The translations under genes were made by a program, and so were the position numbers. Below are positions 24,770-35,450 of a DNA stretch of 64,000 nt, one piece after another. This DNA is from Luteibacter rhizovicinus (GTDB taxonomy: Bacteria; Pseudomonadota; Gammaproteobacteria; Xanthomonadales; Rhodanobacteraceae). The stretch is from positions 372,001-436,000 of the forward strand of contig NZ_SMCS01000001.1 in NCBI RefSeq assembly GCF_004342265.1. Direction: 5' to 3'. Each line of letters opens with the position of its first letter. Position 1 is the first letter of the stretch. The notes beneath the pieces were generated by a model. That model did no database searches. It was not told the DNA's origin and was given only the letters and a program-made list of their open reading frames with translations.

Positions 24770-24846
24770 GCGCCTGTAGCTCAATCGGATAGAGCATCGG
24801 CCTTCTAAGCCGACGGTTGCAGGTTCGATTCCTGTCGGGCGCGCCA
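24770..24846 (+). tRNA. tRNA-Arg (TCT)
   Basis: Acceptor GCGCCTG pairs with CGGGCGC, anticodon stem TCGGC/GCCGA with loop CTTCTAA (anticodon TCT), CCA encoded. Confidence 0.96.
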
Positions 24847-24860
24847 GATGTCGTTTTATG

Positions 24861-24937
24861 GTGGGCGTAGCTCAGCTGGTTAGAGTACCGGATTGTGATT
24901 CCGGATGTCGTGGGTTCGAGTCCCATCGTCCACCCCA
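24861..24937 (+). tRNA. tRNA-His (GTG)
   Basis: Acceptor GTGGGCG pairs with CGTCCAC; anticodon stem CCGGA/TCCGG with loop TTGTGAT (GTG). The base before, G24860, can be the extra G-1 that pairs with the discriminator C, the identity mark of tRNA-His. CCA encoded. Confidence 0.96.
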
Positions 24938-24961
24938 CTTACAATGTGCTTCACGTTTCAA

Positions 24962-25037
<76 letters not shown>

Positions 25038-25042
25038 ATTAG

Positions 25043-25074
25043 AAGGGACCCAGGTAAACCCTGGGTCCCTTTTT
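25043..25074 (+). terminator. Terminator of the tRNA cluster
   Basis: A 12-bp perfect stem AAGGGACCCAGG / CCTGGGTCCCTT with a four-base loop runs into a T-rich tail, six bases after tRNA-Lys. Confidence 0.93.
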
Positions 25075-25247
25075 CTTTGCGCCGAGGTCAGGTTGCAACC
25101 GGACTGCCGCGATTCATCGTTCAAAAACGTCAGGATGGCGATCGGCCGTTTTCCGGCTTGAGCAAGTCTTGCGTGGCAACGATGGGTGGCCGCTGGCGTA
25201 ATTGCCATTATCCGGCCCTTTTGGGGTGGATGTTGCGTTCGCGCCGC

Positions 25248-25276
25248 TTGTACAGGGCGCGCGCGACGCCTAAAAT
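25248..25276 (+). promoter_or_regulatory. Probable promoter of tRNA-Leu
   Basis: TTGTAC at 25248-25253, 17-base spacer, TAAAAT at 25271-25276, followed by the GC-rich GGAGCGC often seen as stringent discriminator of stable-RNA promoters. The -35 is a weak match. The remaining gap from 25075 holds nothing gene-like. Confidence 0.5.
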
Positions 25277-25350
25277 GGAGCGCTTTCGTCCAAGGGAATC
25301 ATTCACTTGGACGAGGATCGAGGGGATGCGAAAGACGCCTCTCGAGCGTT

Positions 25351-25435
25351 GCGAGAGTGGCGGAATTGGTAGACGCACCAGATTTAGGTTCTGGCGGGGT
25401 AACCCGTGGGGGTTCGAGTCCCCCCTTTCGCACCA
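25351..25435 (+). tRNA. tRNA-Leu (TAG)
   Basis: An 85-base class II tRNA: acceptor GCGAGAG pairs with CTTTCGC, anticodon stem CCAGA/TCTGG with loop TTTAGGT (anticodon TAG), a variable arm CGGGGTAACCCGT, CCA encoded. It lies directly upstream of tig. Confidence 0.96.
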
Positions 25436-25507
25436 TAAATTTTTACATTTCGGGTATTGGCGGCAATAGTCGCCTTCGCGCCACAAACTGGCGGTTCAGG
25501 AGAGGTC

Positions 25508-26800
25508 ATGCAGGTTTCGGTTGAGAATGTCGGCAAGCTCGGACGCAAGCTCACGGTGAAAATCCCCGCCGAGCGCCTCGATGCGCAGGTCGGCGAGCGG
25601 TTTGCGGAAATGAGCCGCACAGTGCGCCTGAAGGGTTTCCGTCCGGGTAAGGTGCCGCTCAACGTCCTGAAGCAGCGCTTCGGTCAGCAGGTCCACGGCG
25701 AGGCCCTTTCGGACCTCATCGGCAGCACGCTGCGCGAAGCCGTCGAGAAGGAAAACCTTCGCCCGATCGCCAACCCGTCGGTGGAAACCACGGGCCAGGC
25801 CGAAAACGGCGAAATCGCCTATACGGCCAGCTTCGAGATCATGCCGGAGTTCCCGGAGATCGACGTCGCCGCGCTCGAGATCGCCCGCCCGAAGGCGACG
25901 GTCGAAGACGCCGACATCGACAAGATGATCGAGACCCTGCGCATGCAGCGTCGCAGCTTCGACGTCGTCGATCGCAAGTCGAAAGACGGCGATTTCGTGA
26001 TGTTCGAATATGCCGCCGAAACCGACGGCTACCGCTTCCCGGCCGAAGGCCTGGAGCGCGCGGGCAGCGTCCTCGGCTCGGGTACGCTGTTCAAGGCGCT
26101 GGACGAGGCCCTGGCTGGCCGTAGCGCGGACGAAGACCTGGTTCAGGACGTCGCGTTCCCGGAAGATTTCCGTAACGCGGACCTCGCCGGCAAGACCGCC
26201 AAGGTCACGTTCAAGATCGTCAAGGTGCAGGAACCCAATCTGCCGGCTATCGATGCCGACTTCGTGAAGACCTTCGGCGTCGCCGATGGCGATTTGGAGA
26301 CCTTCCGCAAGGAAGTCCGTGCCAACCTCGAGCGCGAGCTCAAGGCAACGCTCATGGCTCGCCTGAAGGCCGAAGTCGCCGAAAAGCTGGCTGACGCGCA
26401 CGCGGCGCTGGACGTACCCGAATTGATGGTTCAGGCTGAAGCCCAGAGCCTTGCCGCCAGCAACATGCCGCGCGGCCAGCAGCCTCCGGCCGAATTCGTG
26501 GCCCAGGCCGAGCCGGTCGCTCGCAAGCGCGTCGCCGCCGCTCTTCTGATGGGCGAAATCGCCCGTAAGAACGAGATCCGCGTCGATCGCAAGCGCATGG
26601 CTGAAATGCTCACCGCGATTGCTTCGACCTATGAAGAACCGGAAAAGGTCATTGAACTCTATAACGGCGATCCCCAACTGATGTCGGGACTGCAGAATCG
26701 CGTCATGGAAGATCAGGTAGCGGAATGGGTGGCGGATCATGCAAAGTCCACCGACCAGAACCTGAGTTTTGACGAGGTGATGCGTCCGATCGGCGGTTGA
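25508..26800 (+). CDS. tig: Trigger factor (ribosome-bound chaperone/prolyl isomerase)
   Basis: Trigger factor meets nascent chains at the ribosome exit. The 430 residues have the N-terminal ribosome-binding domain with the signature [17 protein letters not shown] (about residues 44-60), a central FKBP-type domain from about residue 155 ([16 protein letters not shown]) and the helical C-terminal chaperone arms. ATG 25508 is preceded by CAGGAGAGG; the upstream in-frame start at 25457 is too far from that site. It opens the tig-clpP-clpX-lon quality-control block. Confidence 0.97.
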   Translation: MQVSVENVGKLGRKLTVKIPAERLDAQVGERFAEMSRTVRLKGFRPGKVPLNVLKQRFGQQVHGEALSDLIGSTLREAVEKENLRPIANPSVETTGQAENGEIAYTASFEIMPEFPEIDVAALEIARPKATVEDADIDKMIETLRMQRRSFDVVDRKSKDGDFVMFEYAAETDGYRFPAEGLERAGSVLGSGTLFKALDEALAGRSADEDLVQDVAFPEDFRNADLAGKTAKVTFKIVKVQEPNLPAIDADFVKTFGVADGDLETFRKEVRANLERELKATLMARLKAEVAEKLADAHAALDVPELMVQAEAQSLAASNMPRGQQPPAEFVAQAEPVARKRVAAALLMGEIARKNEIRVDRKRMAEMLTAIASTYEEPEKVIELYNGDPQLMSGLQNRVMEDQVAEWVADHAKSTDQNLSFDEVMRPIGG

Positions 26801-26849
26801 TTCCGTCGGTTCTTCCCATCACAGGGCCCCATCCCCAGGAGAGAGTGAC

Positions 26850-27482
26850 ATGTCCATGGCTCCGATCCAGAACCTCAACTTGGTGCCCATCGTTGTCGAG
26901 CAAACCTCGCGCGGCGAGCGTTCGTACGACATTTACTCACGCCTTCTCAAGGAGCGCGTGATCTTCCTGGTCGGCCCGGTCGACGACTACATGGCTAATG
27001 TGGTCGTCGCCCAGTTGCTGTTCCTCGAGTCCGAAAATCCGGACAAGGACATCAATCTGTACATCAACAGCCCCGGCGGTTCGGTAACCGCGGGTCTGGC
27101 GATCTACGACACGATGCAGTTCCTGAAGCCGGACGTCAGCACCATGTGCATTGGCCAGGCGGCCAGCATGGGTGCGCTTCTGCTTTCGGCGGGCGCGGCG
27201 GGCAAGCGTTATTCGCTTCCGCACTCCCGCATCATGATCCACCAGCCCTGGGCTGGCGGTATCTCGGGGCAGGCGACGGACATCGAAATTCATGCCCGTG
27301 AAATTCTCACGATGCGTGAGCGACTGAACGCCATTCTTGCCAACCACACCGGTAAGCCGGTCGAAGACATTGCCCGGGACACCGAGCGCGACCGTTTCAT
27401 GAGCGGCGCCGAGGCCCAGGCATACGGAATTATCGACTCCGTACTCGACAAGCGTCCGGTCGACACCGTCCGTTCCGCTTGA
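26850..27482 (+). CDS. clpP: ATP-dependent Clp protease proteolytic subunit
   Basis: ClpP forms the tetradecameric serine protease chamber served by ClpX. The 210 residues show the catalytic Ser106 in [12 protein letters not shown], His131 in [11 protein letters not shown] and the Asp of the DTERDRFMS motif (residue 181). [11 protein letters not shown] forms the oxyanion region. ATG follows CAGGAGAGAG. It sits 49 bases after tig and 100 bases before clpX; an inverted repeat CGCCCCTG/CCAGGGGCG at 27509-27530 between clpP and clpX has no T-run. Confidence 0.97.
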   Translation: MSMAPIQNLNLVPIVVEQTSRGERSYDIYSRLLKERVIFLVGPVDDYMANVVVAQLLFLESENPDKDINLYINSPGGSVTAGLAIYDTMQFLKPDVSTMCIGQAASMGALLLSAGAAGKRYSLPHSRIMIHQPWAGGISGQATDIEIHAREILTMRERLNAILANHTGKPVEDIARDTERDRFMSGAEAQAYGIIDSVLDKRPVDTVRSA

Positions 27483-27582
27483 CACTTTTCGCTTTGCAAT
27501 CCGGTACTTCGCCCCTGAACACCAGGGGCGGAGTGCTGTGCTATTCTCAAAGCGCGTCTAGATTGACAGTAGGGCCTACAGC

Positions 27583-28878
<1,296 letters not shown>

Positions 28879-28907
28879 TCGATCTCCTGGCTGTCGCGTG
28901 AATGAAC

Positions 28908-28940
28908 GGCCCCGGCGCTTCACGGCTCCGGGGCCTTTTG
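28908..28940 (+). terminator. Terminator after clpX
   Basis: GGCCCCGG at 28908-28915 pairs with CCGGGGCC at 28928-28935 across a 12-base loop, followed by TTTTG and TTTT. Confidence 0.8.
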
Positions 28941-29067
28941 TTTTAAGCGCGACCCTTTGTTGGTGGCGGCGCACTTGATGCGCTTCTCGCCAGCCACCAC
29001 TTGACGTCTATGCGGCCCCGGCGCAGTGTCGGGGCGAGCCCCATCATTCCCCAGGAATTAAATACAC

Positions 29068-31575
29068 ATGGCGAAGAACCGGCCTGTTACGTCGAGCGCC
29101 AACGAACTGGATCTGCTGCCCGTGCTGCCATTGCGCGACGTGGTGGTCTATCCGCACATGGTTATTCCTCTCTTCGTCGGGCGCGACAAGTCCATGCGTG
29201 CGCTCGAGCAGGCGATGGAAGGCGAACGTCAGATTCTTCTGGTGGCACAGAAGAGCCCGGATATCGACGATCCCGCCGTGGCCGACCTGCATCAGGTCGG
29301 CACGCTTGCCGGTGTTCTCCAGTTGCTGAAGTTGCCCGATGGCACCGTCAAGGTGCTTGTCGAAGGGCAGGCGCGCGTCGCGATCGATTCCTATGTCGAC
29401 GAGGGCGGCATGCTCAGCGGCAAGGCGCATGTCGTCGAACCCGAGTATTCCAGCAACGAGCGCGAGCTCGACGTCGTTTCGCGTTCGCTTGTTTCGTTGT
29501 TCGAACAGCTGGTGAAGCAGAGCCGCAAGCTCCCTCCGGAAATCCTTGCGACGCTTTCGGGCATCGACGATCCGTCGCGTCTGGCCGATTCCATCGCCGC
29601 GCATCTTTCCGTGCGCATGGCCGATAAGCAGAAAGTGCTGGAAACCGCGGACGTCGGCCAGCGCCTTGAGCTTCTCATCGGGCTGGTCGACGGCGAGATG
29701 GACTTGCAGCAGGTCGAGAAGCGCATCCGCGGCCGCGTGAAGTCGCAGATGGAGAAGAGCCAGCGCGAGTACTACCTCAACGAACAGATGAAGGCCATCC
29801 AGAAGGAGCTCGGAGAGGGCGAGGACGGCACGAACGAAGTCGAAGAGCTGCAGAAGAAGATCGAAGCCGCGGGCATGCCCAAGGCGGTGCTCGCGAAGGC
29901 TCGTCAGGAATTCAACAAGCTCAAGCAGATGTCGCCGATGTCGGCGGAAGCCACGGTCGTGCGTAACTACCTCGATTGGGTGGTGGGTGTGCCGTGGAAG
30001 AAGCGCAGCAAGGTTCGCAAGGATCTCGCGCTTGCCCAGGAAGTGCTCGACGCCGATCACTTCGGTCTGGAGAAGGTCAAGGATCGCATCCTTGAATACC
30101 TCGCGGTCCAGCAACGTGTGAACACGATGAAGGGTCCGATCCTCTGCCTCGTCGGCCCGCCCGGCGTGGGTAAGACGTCGCTCGGCCAGTCCATCGCGAA
30201 AGCGACGAACCGCAAGTTCGTTCGCATGAGTCTGGGTGGCGTACGCGACGAAGCCGAGATCCGCGGACATCGCCGCACGTATATCGGTTCGATGCCCGGT
30301 CGCATCGTGCAGAACCTCACCAAGGTCGGCACCAAGAACCCGCTGTTCGTCCTGGACGAAATCGACAAGATGTCCATGGATTTCCGTGGCGATCCGTCGT
30401 CGGCGCTGCTCGAAGTCCTCGATCCGGAACAGAACAACGCATTCAACGATCACTATCTCGAAGTCGATCTCGATCTTTCCGAAGTGATGTGGATCGCGAC
30501 CGCGAATTCCCTGAACATTCCGGGGCCGCTGCTCGATCGCATGGAGGTCATTCGTATCCCCGGTTACACCGAGGACGAGAAGCTCGCCATCGCGCAGAAA
30601 TATCTGCTCGCCAAGCAGCTGAAAGCGAACGGTCTCAACCCGGACGAACTATCCATCGCGGCGGATGCCGTTCGCGACATCGTGCGTTACTACACGCGCG
30701 AATCGGGTGTGCGTAACCTCGAGCGCGAGATCTCGAAAATCTGCCGCAAGGTGGTGAAGGAGATCGCGCTGGGCACGGTGCCGGCGCACGCGAAAGCGAA
30801 GACCAAGGCGAAGAAGGCTGTCGCCGCGAAGGGCAAGGCGGTCGCTCCCGCCAGCGTCAAGGTCGATTCGTCGAATCTCGATCACTACCTCGGCGTGCGC
30901 CGTTTCGACTTCGGTCGTGCGGAACTGCAGAACGAAGTCGGTCTGGTGACGGGCCTTGCGTGGACCCAGGTGGGTGGCGATCTGCTCAGCATCGAAGCCT
31001 CCATCGTGCCGGGCAAGGGTCGCCTCGTGCACACCGGTCAGCTCGGCGATGTAATGAAAGAGTCGATCCAGGCCGCGCTCAGCGTGGTACGTGCCCGTGC
31101 CGACGCGCTGGGTATCGATCCGGAGTTCCATCAGAAGTTCGATATCCATATCCATGTGCCCGAAGGCGCCACGCCGAAGGACGGTCCGAGTGCGGGTATC
31201 GCCATGTGCACCGCTCTGGTGTCGGCGCTGACCAAGGTGCCGGTGCGTTCCGAAGTCGCGATGACGGGCGAGATCACGTTGCGTGGTCGCGTGCTGCCGA
31301 TCGGCGGTCTGAAGGAGAAGCTGCTCGCGGCACATCGCGGTGGCATCACCACGGTCATCATTCCTGACGAGAACAGGAAAGATCTTGTCGACATTCCGGA
31401 AAACATCACCGGATCGTTGAGCATTCATCCCGTGCGCTGGATCGACGAGGTGCTCGATCTGGCCCTGGAGCGTCCCCTGAGCCCGAACGCCCCCGTCGAG
31501 GGCGGCGAGAAGGCCGAGGTGGCGCGCGAAGAGAAGGCGGGCGAAGGGAAAGGCTCACCCTCGGTGAGACACTGA
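29068..31575 (+). CDS. lon: ATP-dependent Lon protease (endopeptidase La)
   Basis: Lon degrades misfolded and short-lived regulatory proteins. The 835 residues contain an N-terminal LON domain ([20 protein letters not shown]), a coiled middle region, the AAA+ domain with [15 protein letters not shown] and FVLDEIDKM, and a protease domain with catalytic Ser in [15 protein letters not shown] and Lys in [14 protein letters not shown]. Between the two last domains lies a Lys/Ala-rich stretch at about residues 572-595 ([19 protein letters not shown]), an unusual basic linker. The Glu/Lys-rich C-terminal tail is also longer than in E. coli. Confidence 0.98.
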   Translation: MAKNRPVTSSANELDLLPVLPLRDVVVYPHMVIPLFVGRDKSMRALEQAMEGERQILLVAQKSPDIDDPAVADLHQVGTLAGVLQLLKLPDGTVKVLVEGQARVAIDSYVDEGGMLSGKAHVVEPEYSSNERELDVVSRSLVSLFEQLVKQSRKLPPEILATLSGIDDPSRLADSIAAHLSVRMADKQKVLETADVGQRLELLIGLVDGEMDLQQVEKRIRGRVKSQMEKSQREYYLNEQMKAIQKELGEGEDGTNEVEELQKKIEAAGMPKAVLAKARQEFNKLKQMSPMSAEATVVRNYLDWVVGVPWKKRSKVRKDLALAQEVLDADHFGLEKVKDRILEYLAVQQRVNTMKGPILCLVGPPGVGKTSLGQSIAKATNRKFVRMSLGGVRDEAEIRGHRRTYIGSMPGRIVQNLTKVGTKNPLFVLDEIDKMSMDFRGDPSSALLEVLDPEQNNAFNDHYLEVDLDLSEVMWIATANSLNIPGPLLDRMEVIRIPGYTEDEKLAIAQKYLLAKQLKANGLNPDELSIAADAVRDIVRYYTRESGVRNLEREISKICRKVVKEIALGTVPAHAKAKTKAKKAVAAKGKAVAPASVKVDSSNLDHYLGVRRFDFGRAELQNEVGLVTGLAWTQVGGDLLSIEASIVPGKGRLVHTGQLGDVMKESIQAALSVVRARADALGIDPEFHQKFDIHIHVPEGATPKDGPSAGIAMCTALVSALTKVPVRSEVAMTGEITLRGRVLPIGGLKEKLLAAHRGGITTVIIPDENRKDLVDIPENITGSLSIHPVRWIDEVLDLALERPLSPNAPVEGGEKAEVAREEKAGEGKGSPSVRH

Positions 31576-31595
31576 TCGATTCGTACGACGTTCGC

Positions 31596-31632
31596 AATCG
31601 GGGCGCAGTGACCTGCGTCCCGATTATTTTTT
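31596..31632 (+). terminator. Terminator after lon
   Basis: AATCGGGGCGCAG and CTGCGTCCCGATT pair with one G-T wobble across the loop TGAC, then TATTTTTT. The rest of the 327-base gap to hupB holds a promoter (31729-31757) and nothing else recognised. Confidence 0.88.
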
Positions 31633-31728
31633 CCGTGCGTGGTGCATTGCGCCATTAACCGTTTTTCCCGTTGCCCGCAAGGGCCATTGTTCTATGCATG
31701 CGGGCTGAAAGCCTTGGTATTGCTCGTA

Positions 31729-31757
31729 TTGCGATGGTCGGAGGGCACTGGTATAAA
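31729..31757 (+). promoter_or_regulatory. Probable hupB promoter
   Basis: TTGCGA at 31729-31734, 17-base spacer, TATAAA at 31752-31757. It would leave an mRNA leader of about 140 bases before hupB. Confidence 0.6.
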
Positions 31758-31902
31758 GACGGCACCGCAATCGCACCGTATCGCAACGGTACATATCAGA
31801 TAGCGGGGTCGGGCATGTGGCAAAACGTTTGTCCGACCTGATGTCTTCTTGCCCCAGACCGAATCATGCGGGCCGAATCACTGTTTAAGGGAGTCTCACA
31901 TA

Positions 31903-32175
31903 ATGAATAAAAACGATCTCATCACTGCCATCGCCGAAGGCTCCGAACTGACCAAGGCCAACGCTGCCAAGGCTCTCGAAGCCTTCCTCGAAATAGTGAA
32001 GACCACCCTGCACAAGGGCGAAGAGGTTTCGCTCATTGGCTTCGGTACGTTCACTGTCCGCAAGCGCGCCGAGCGTACGGGCCGCAACCCGCGCACGAAC
32101 GAAGAGATCAAGATCAAGGCGTCCAAGGTTCCGGCATTCAAGCCTGGTAAGGCGTTCAAGGATCACCTAAACTAA
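31903..32175 (+). CDS. hupB: DNA-binding protein HU
   Basis: HU is a small dimeric nucleoid protein that bends DNA. The 90 residues show the N-terminal MNKNDLITAIAEGSELTK helices, the signature GFGTFTVRKRAERTGRNPRT of the beta arm, and the C-terminal VPAFKPGKAFKD. The start at 31903 is set by the ribosome site TAAGGGAG and by the family N-terminus; the longer frame from 31849 adds unrelated residues. It follows lon, its usual neighbour, and precedes two tRNAs. Confidence 0.97.
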   Translation: MNKNDLITAIAEGSELTKANAAKALEAFLEIVKTTLHKGEEVSLIGFGTFTVRKRAERTGRNPRTNEEIKIKASKVPAFKPGKAFKDHLN

Positions 32176-32192
32176 TCCGCTTTCCCGTTAGC

Positions 32193-32267
32193 GGGTGCTT
32201 AGCTCAGCGGTAGAGCGTCGCCCTTACACGGCGCTGGTCGGGGGTTCGATCCCCTCAGCACCCACCA
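32193..32267 (+). tRNA. tRNA-Val (TAC)
   Basis: Acceptor GGGTGCT pairs with AGCACCC, anticodon loop CTTACAC (TAC), CCA encoded. It starts 17 bases after the hupB stop and may be co-transcribed with it. Confidence 0.95.
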
Positions 32268-32276
32268 ACGGATCGC

Positions 32277-32353
32277 GGAGTGGTAGTTCAGTCGGTTAGA
32301 ATGCTGGCCTGTCACGCCGGAGGTCGCGGGTTCGAGTCCCGTCCACTCCGCCA
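32277..32353 (+). tRNA. tRNA-Asp (GTC)
   Basis: Acceptor GGAGTGG pairs with CCACTCC, anticodon loop CTGTCAC (GTC), discriminator G, CCA encoded. Nine bases after tRNA-Val. Confidence 0.96.
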
Positions 32354-32361
32354 TAGTCTGC

Positions 32362-32390
32362 AAAGGCGCCCGCGTGGCGCCTTTGTTTTG
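32362..32390 (+). terminator. Terminator after tRNA-Asp
   Basis: AAAGGCGCC, loop CGCGT, GGCGCCTTT, then GTTTTG: a perfect 9-bp stem with a short T-run. Confidence 0.88.
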
Positions 32391-32435
32391 TCTTCGCCGT
32401 CGTTATCCGCGATGGCATGAACTGCGAGTCGCATC

Positions 32436-34343
32436 ATGCTGCAAGCACTGCGTAACAAGCTGTCCGGATGGCCCTCGATCCTGGTGCTCGGCGTCTGCGT
32501 ATTCGCCGTCGCCTTCTTCGGCATCGAGTCCTATTTCATGAACCGGGTCGACACCTTTGTCGCGAAGGTCGGAAAGCACGAGATTTCTCAGCAGGACTTG
32601 CAGAACGCGTTGAACGACGCGCGTCAGCGCGCCGCACAGACACCCAACTCGCCTTATTCGCCGGCCGACTTCGAGAAGCCGGAAGTGAAGCGTCAGGTGC
32701 TCGACAGCCTGATCAACCAGGCGGTTCTCCGCCAGGCGGGCACCGATCTCGGCCTGGTCGTGACCGACCAGCGCGTACGCGACACCATCGCCGGCGATCC
32801 CGGCTTCCAGGTGGACGGTGCATTCAAACCTGAAATCTACCGCGCGGTGCTGGCCAACCAGGGCCTGACGCCGACGGGTTACGAGACGAAGATCCGCAAT
32901 TCCCTCGAAGTGAACCTGCTGCCGGGCGTCATCTCCTCGACGACCATCGTCACCGATGCCGACCTGGATGCCTATTTCCGTATCGCCGGTCAGAAGCGCG
33001 ACCTGCGTTACGTCGAACTGCCGCGTCCCGCGCTGACCGATGCCACGGTCGCCGACGCCGACCTCGACGCGTTCTACAAAGCCCATATCGCCGACTACAC
33101 CACGCCGGAACAGGTGTCGGTGAAGTATCTCGAAGTGAAGGGTGCCGACCTCAAGATCGGTGAGCCCAGCGATATCCAGCTCCACGAATTCTTCGAGAAA
33201 GAAAAGCAGCGTTACGCGCAGCCCGAGCAGCGCGAGGTGTCGCACATCCTGATCAATGTGCCGAAGAACGCCACGCCGGAACAGCAGAAGATCGCGCTCG
33301 AGAAGGCGCAGAAAATCGCAGCGGAAGCCACGCCGGAAAACTTCGCGAAGCTTGCGCAGGAGAACTCCGAGGATCTGGGTTCGAAGCGTTTGGGCGGCGA
33401 CCTGGGCTGGCTGGAAAAGGGCGTGGCCAATGCCGCGTTCGATACCGCGCTGTTCTCGATGCAGAAAAACGAAATCTCCAAGCCCGTGCTGTCGCCGGAC
33501 GAGGGTTACCACATCATCTGGCTTCGCGATTCGCGCAGCGGTAACGCCAAGCCGTTCGAGGAAGTACGCGGTCAGCTTGCCGCCGACTGGGCGAAGAGCG
33601 AGCGCGCGCGTCTTTACAACGAACGTGCCGGTCAGCTGGCCGATTCGGCCGAACGCAATCCGGGTTCGCTCGAGCCGACCGCCAAGGAACTCGGTCTGAC
33701 CATTCAAACCTCGCCGATGTTCGGGCGGACGGGGGGAGAAGGCGTTGCCGCCGACCCGAAGTTCGCCGCCGCCGCATTCGCCGACGACGTACTCGCGCAA
33801 GGCAACAACTCCTCGCTGATCCAGGTGTCGTCGGACGATGCGATCGTCCTGCATCTGGCGCAGCATGTTCCCGCCACGCCGAAGGCGCTCGCGGACGTGC
33901 GCGATGCGGTGCGTCAGCGCATCCTCGACGAGCGCGTCGACGCACAGGCGAAGAAGCACGCCGACGAACTTCTCGCCGCGCTGCAGAAGGGCGGCGACGT
34001 CACGGCGCTGGCCAAGGCACCGGTCAAGACCATCGCCGGTATCGACCGTCGCAATCGCACCAGCGCCGCCGAGCTTCCGCCGGCGGTCGTCGCCCAGGTC
34101 TTCCTCGCGCCGCGCCCGATCGACGGTAAGCCGAATTGGACGGTTGTTGCCACGGGTAACGGTGCGTATGCGCTGCTGGCCGTCGACAAAGTGGTCGATG
34201 GCGATCCGGCACAGGTTGAGAAGACCCAGCGTGACGCTGTGCGTGGCCAGATGATGGATCTGTTAGCTTATGCCGCTACGCTCGATTACATCGAAGCGTT
34301 GAAGGCCAAGGCCGACGTGAAGATCTCCGAAGACCGGATGTAA
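32436..34343 (+). CDS. ppiD: SurA N-terminal / PpiC-type peptidyl-prolyl isomerase PpiD
   Basis: PpiD is an inner-membrane-anchored periplasmic chaperone near the Sec translocon. The 635 residues have one N-terminal membrane helix (SILVLGVCVFAVAFFGI, about 14-30), a SurA_N-like region with MNRVDTFVAKVGKHEISQQD, and a parvulin domain at about residues 265-365 (REVSHILINVP; SEDLGSKRLGGDLGWLEKG; PVLSPDEGYHIIWLR). It is in its common place behind hupB and two tRNAs. A strong terminator follows. Confidence 0.94.
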   Translation: MLQALRNKLSGWPSILVLGVCVFAVAFFGIESYFMNRVDTFVAKVGKHEISQQDLQNALNDARQRAAQTPNSPYSPADFEKPEVKRQVLDSLINQAVLRQAGTDLGLVVTDQRVRDTIAGDPGFQVDGAFKPEIYRAVLANQGLTPTGYETKIRNSLEVNLLPGVISSTTIVTDADLDAYFRIAGQKRDLRYVELPRPALTDATVADADLDAFYKAHIADYTTPEQVSVKYLEVKGADLKIGEPSDIQLHEFFEKEKQRYAQPEQREVSHILINVPKNATPEQQKIALEKAQKIAAEATPENFAKLAQENSEDLGSKRLGGDLGWLEKGVANAAFDTALFSMQKNEISKPVLSPDEGYHIIWLRDSRSGNAKPFEEVRGQLAADWAKSERARLYNERAGQLADSAERNPGSLEPTAKELGLTIQTSPMFGRTGGEGVAADPKFAAAAFADDVLAQGNNSSLIQVSSDDAIVLHLAQHVPATPKALADVRDAVRQRILDERVDAQAKKHADELLAALQKGGDVTALAKAPVKTIAGIDRRNRTSAAELPPAVVAQVFLAPRPIDGKPNWTVVATGNGAYALLAVDKVVDGDPAQVEKTQRDAVRGQMMDLLAYAATLDYIEALKAKADVKISEDRM

Positions 34344-34360
34344 GCGGGTCCGGCAAGACA

Positions 34361-34392
34361 AAAAAAACCGCCCACCCGGGCGGTTTTTTTTG
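34361..34392. terminator. Bidirectional terminator after ppiD
   Basis: Seven A, then CCGCCC-ACCC-GGGCGG, then eight T: works in both directions, for ppiD and possibly for fabI on the other strand. Confidence 0.93.
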
Positions 34393-34395
34393 CTC

Positions 34396-34540
34396 TTTTG
34401 TAGGAGCCCGCTTGCGGGCGAAAGCCAACAGGGCGGTGAAGGTGTGGTTTGCATCCGTGGCCAGACGATCGGGCTCGCGGCCGTGAGTATCAGGCTTCCT
34501 CGCCCTGTTGGCTTTCGCTCGCAAGCGAGCTCCTACAAAA
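34396..34540. repeat. REPIN-type inverted repeat pair
   Basis: The left arm (about 34396-34434) and right arm (34501-34540) are reverse complements over about 38 bases, reading TTTTGTAGGAGC..., CTTGC, ...GAAAGCCAACAGGGCG. Each arm is itself a hairpin (left AGCCCGCTTGCGGGC, right as RC AGCTCGCTTGCGAGC); the two differ by paired changes that keep the hairpin. A 66-base body lies between. Same family as the copies at 15930 and 43327. Confidence 0.82.
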
Positions 34541-34560
34541 ATCACGAGTCCTGCCGGGAA

Positions 34561-35346
34561 TCAGCCTGCCGTCGCCATACCCATGATGTTGAACCCGCAA
34601 TCCACGTAGGTGATCTCACCCGTGACGCCCGATGCCAGATCGGAGCAAAGGAACGCGGCAACATTGCCCACTTCTTCCTGCGTGACGTTACGGCGCAACG
34701 GCGCGAGTTCTTCGACCGTCTTCAGAATCTTGCCGAAACCGCCGACACCCGAGGCAGCCAGCGTCTTGATCGGACCGGCGGAGATCGCATTGACGCGCGT
34801 GGTTTCGCGACCGAGGTTGTACGCAAGGTAGCGAACGTTCGCCTCGAGACTGGCCTTGGCCAGGCCCATCACGTTGTAGCCGGACAGCGCGCGTTCTGCG
34901 CCGAGGTAGCTGAGCGTCAGAATGGCGCCATTGCGATTGGCCATCATCGGACGGGACGCCTTCGCCAGTGCGGCGAGGCTGTAACTGGAGACGTCGTGCG
35001 CGATAGAGAAATTCTCGCGCGTGAGGTTATCCAGGAATTCGCCCTGCAGCGCTTCGCGCGGTGAAAACCCGACGGAATGGATCAGGATGTCGAAACCGTC
35101 CCAGTGCTTGCCCAACTGGGTAAAGACGTCGGCGATCTGTGCATCGTCGGAGACGTCGCAGGGCAGCACGATATTCGAGCCGAATTCGTTGGCGGCTTCA
35201 TCGACGCGGTCTTTCAGGCGATCGTTCTGGTACGTGAAGGCAAGTTGCGCGCCTTCGCGATGCATCGCCTCGGCGATGCCCCAGGCAATCGATCGCTTGC
35301 TGGCGATGCCGACAATAAGGGCACGCTTGCCGTGCAGGAATCCCAT
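34561..35346 (-). CDS. fabI: Enoyl-[acyl-carrier-protein] reductase FabI
   Basis: FabI carries out the last step of each fatty-acid elongation cycle with NADH. The 261 residues start [24 protein letters not shown], with the FabI-type glycine pattern, and have the active-site pair in [14 protein letters not shown] (Tyr-x6-Lys) and the block [19 protein letters not shown] 35346 is preceded by GGAGG at ideal spacing; the frame extending to 35517 is not supported. It is a target of triclosan-type inhibitors in other species. It is monocistronic. Confidence 0.97.
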   Translation of the reverse strand: MGFLHGKRALIVGIASKRSIAWGIAEAMHREGAQLAFTYQNDRLKDRVDEAANEFGSNIVLPCDVSDDAQIADVFTQLGKHWDGFDILIHSVGFSPREALQGEFLDNLTRENFSIAHDVSSYSLAALAKASRPMMANRNGAILTLSYLGAERALSGYNVMGLAKASLEANVRYLAYNLGRETTRVNAISAGPIKTLAASGVGGFGKILKTVEELAPLRRNVTQEEVGNVAAFLCSDLASGVTGEITYVDCGFNIMGMATAG

Positions 35347-35450
35347 GCGTCCTCCAAGGTAATGAGTGCGCGCCTCGGGCGCGCGACGGCGCAAAGTGTA
35401 GAGCGTTACCTTGTGCCTTTCACGCAAACAATCGTTTGGTTTTTCGTGGC

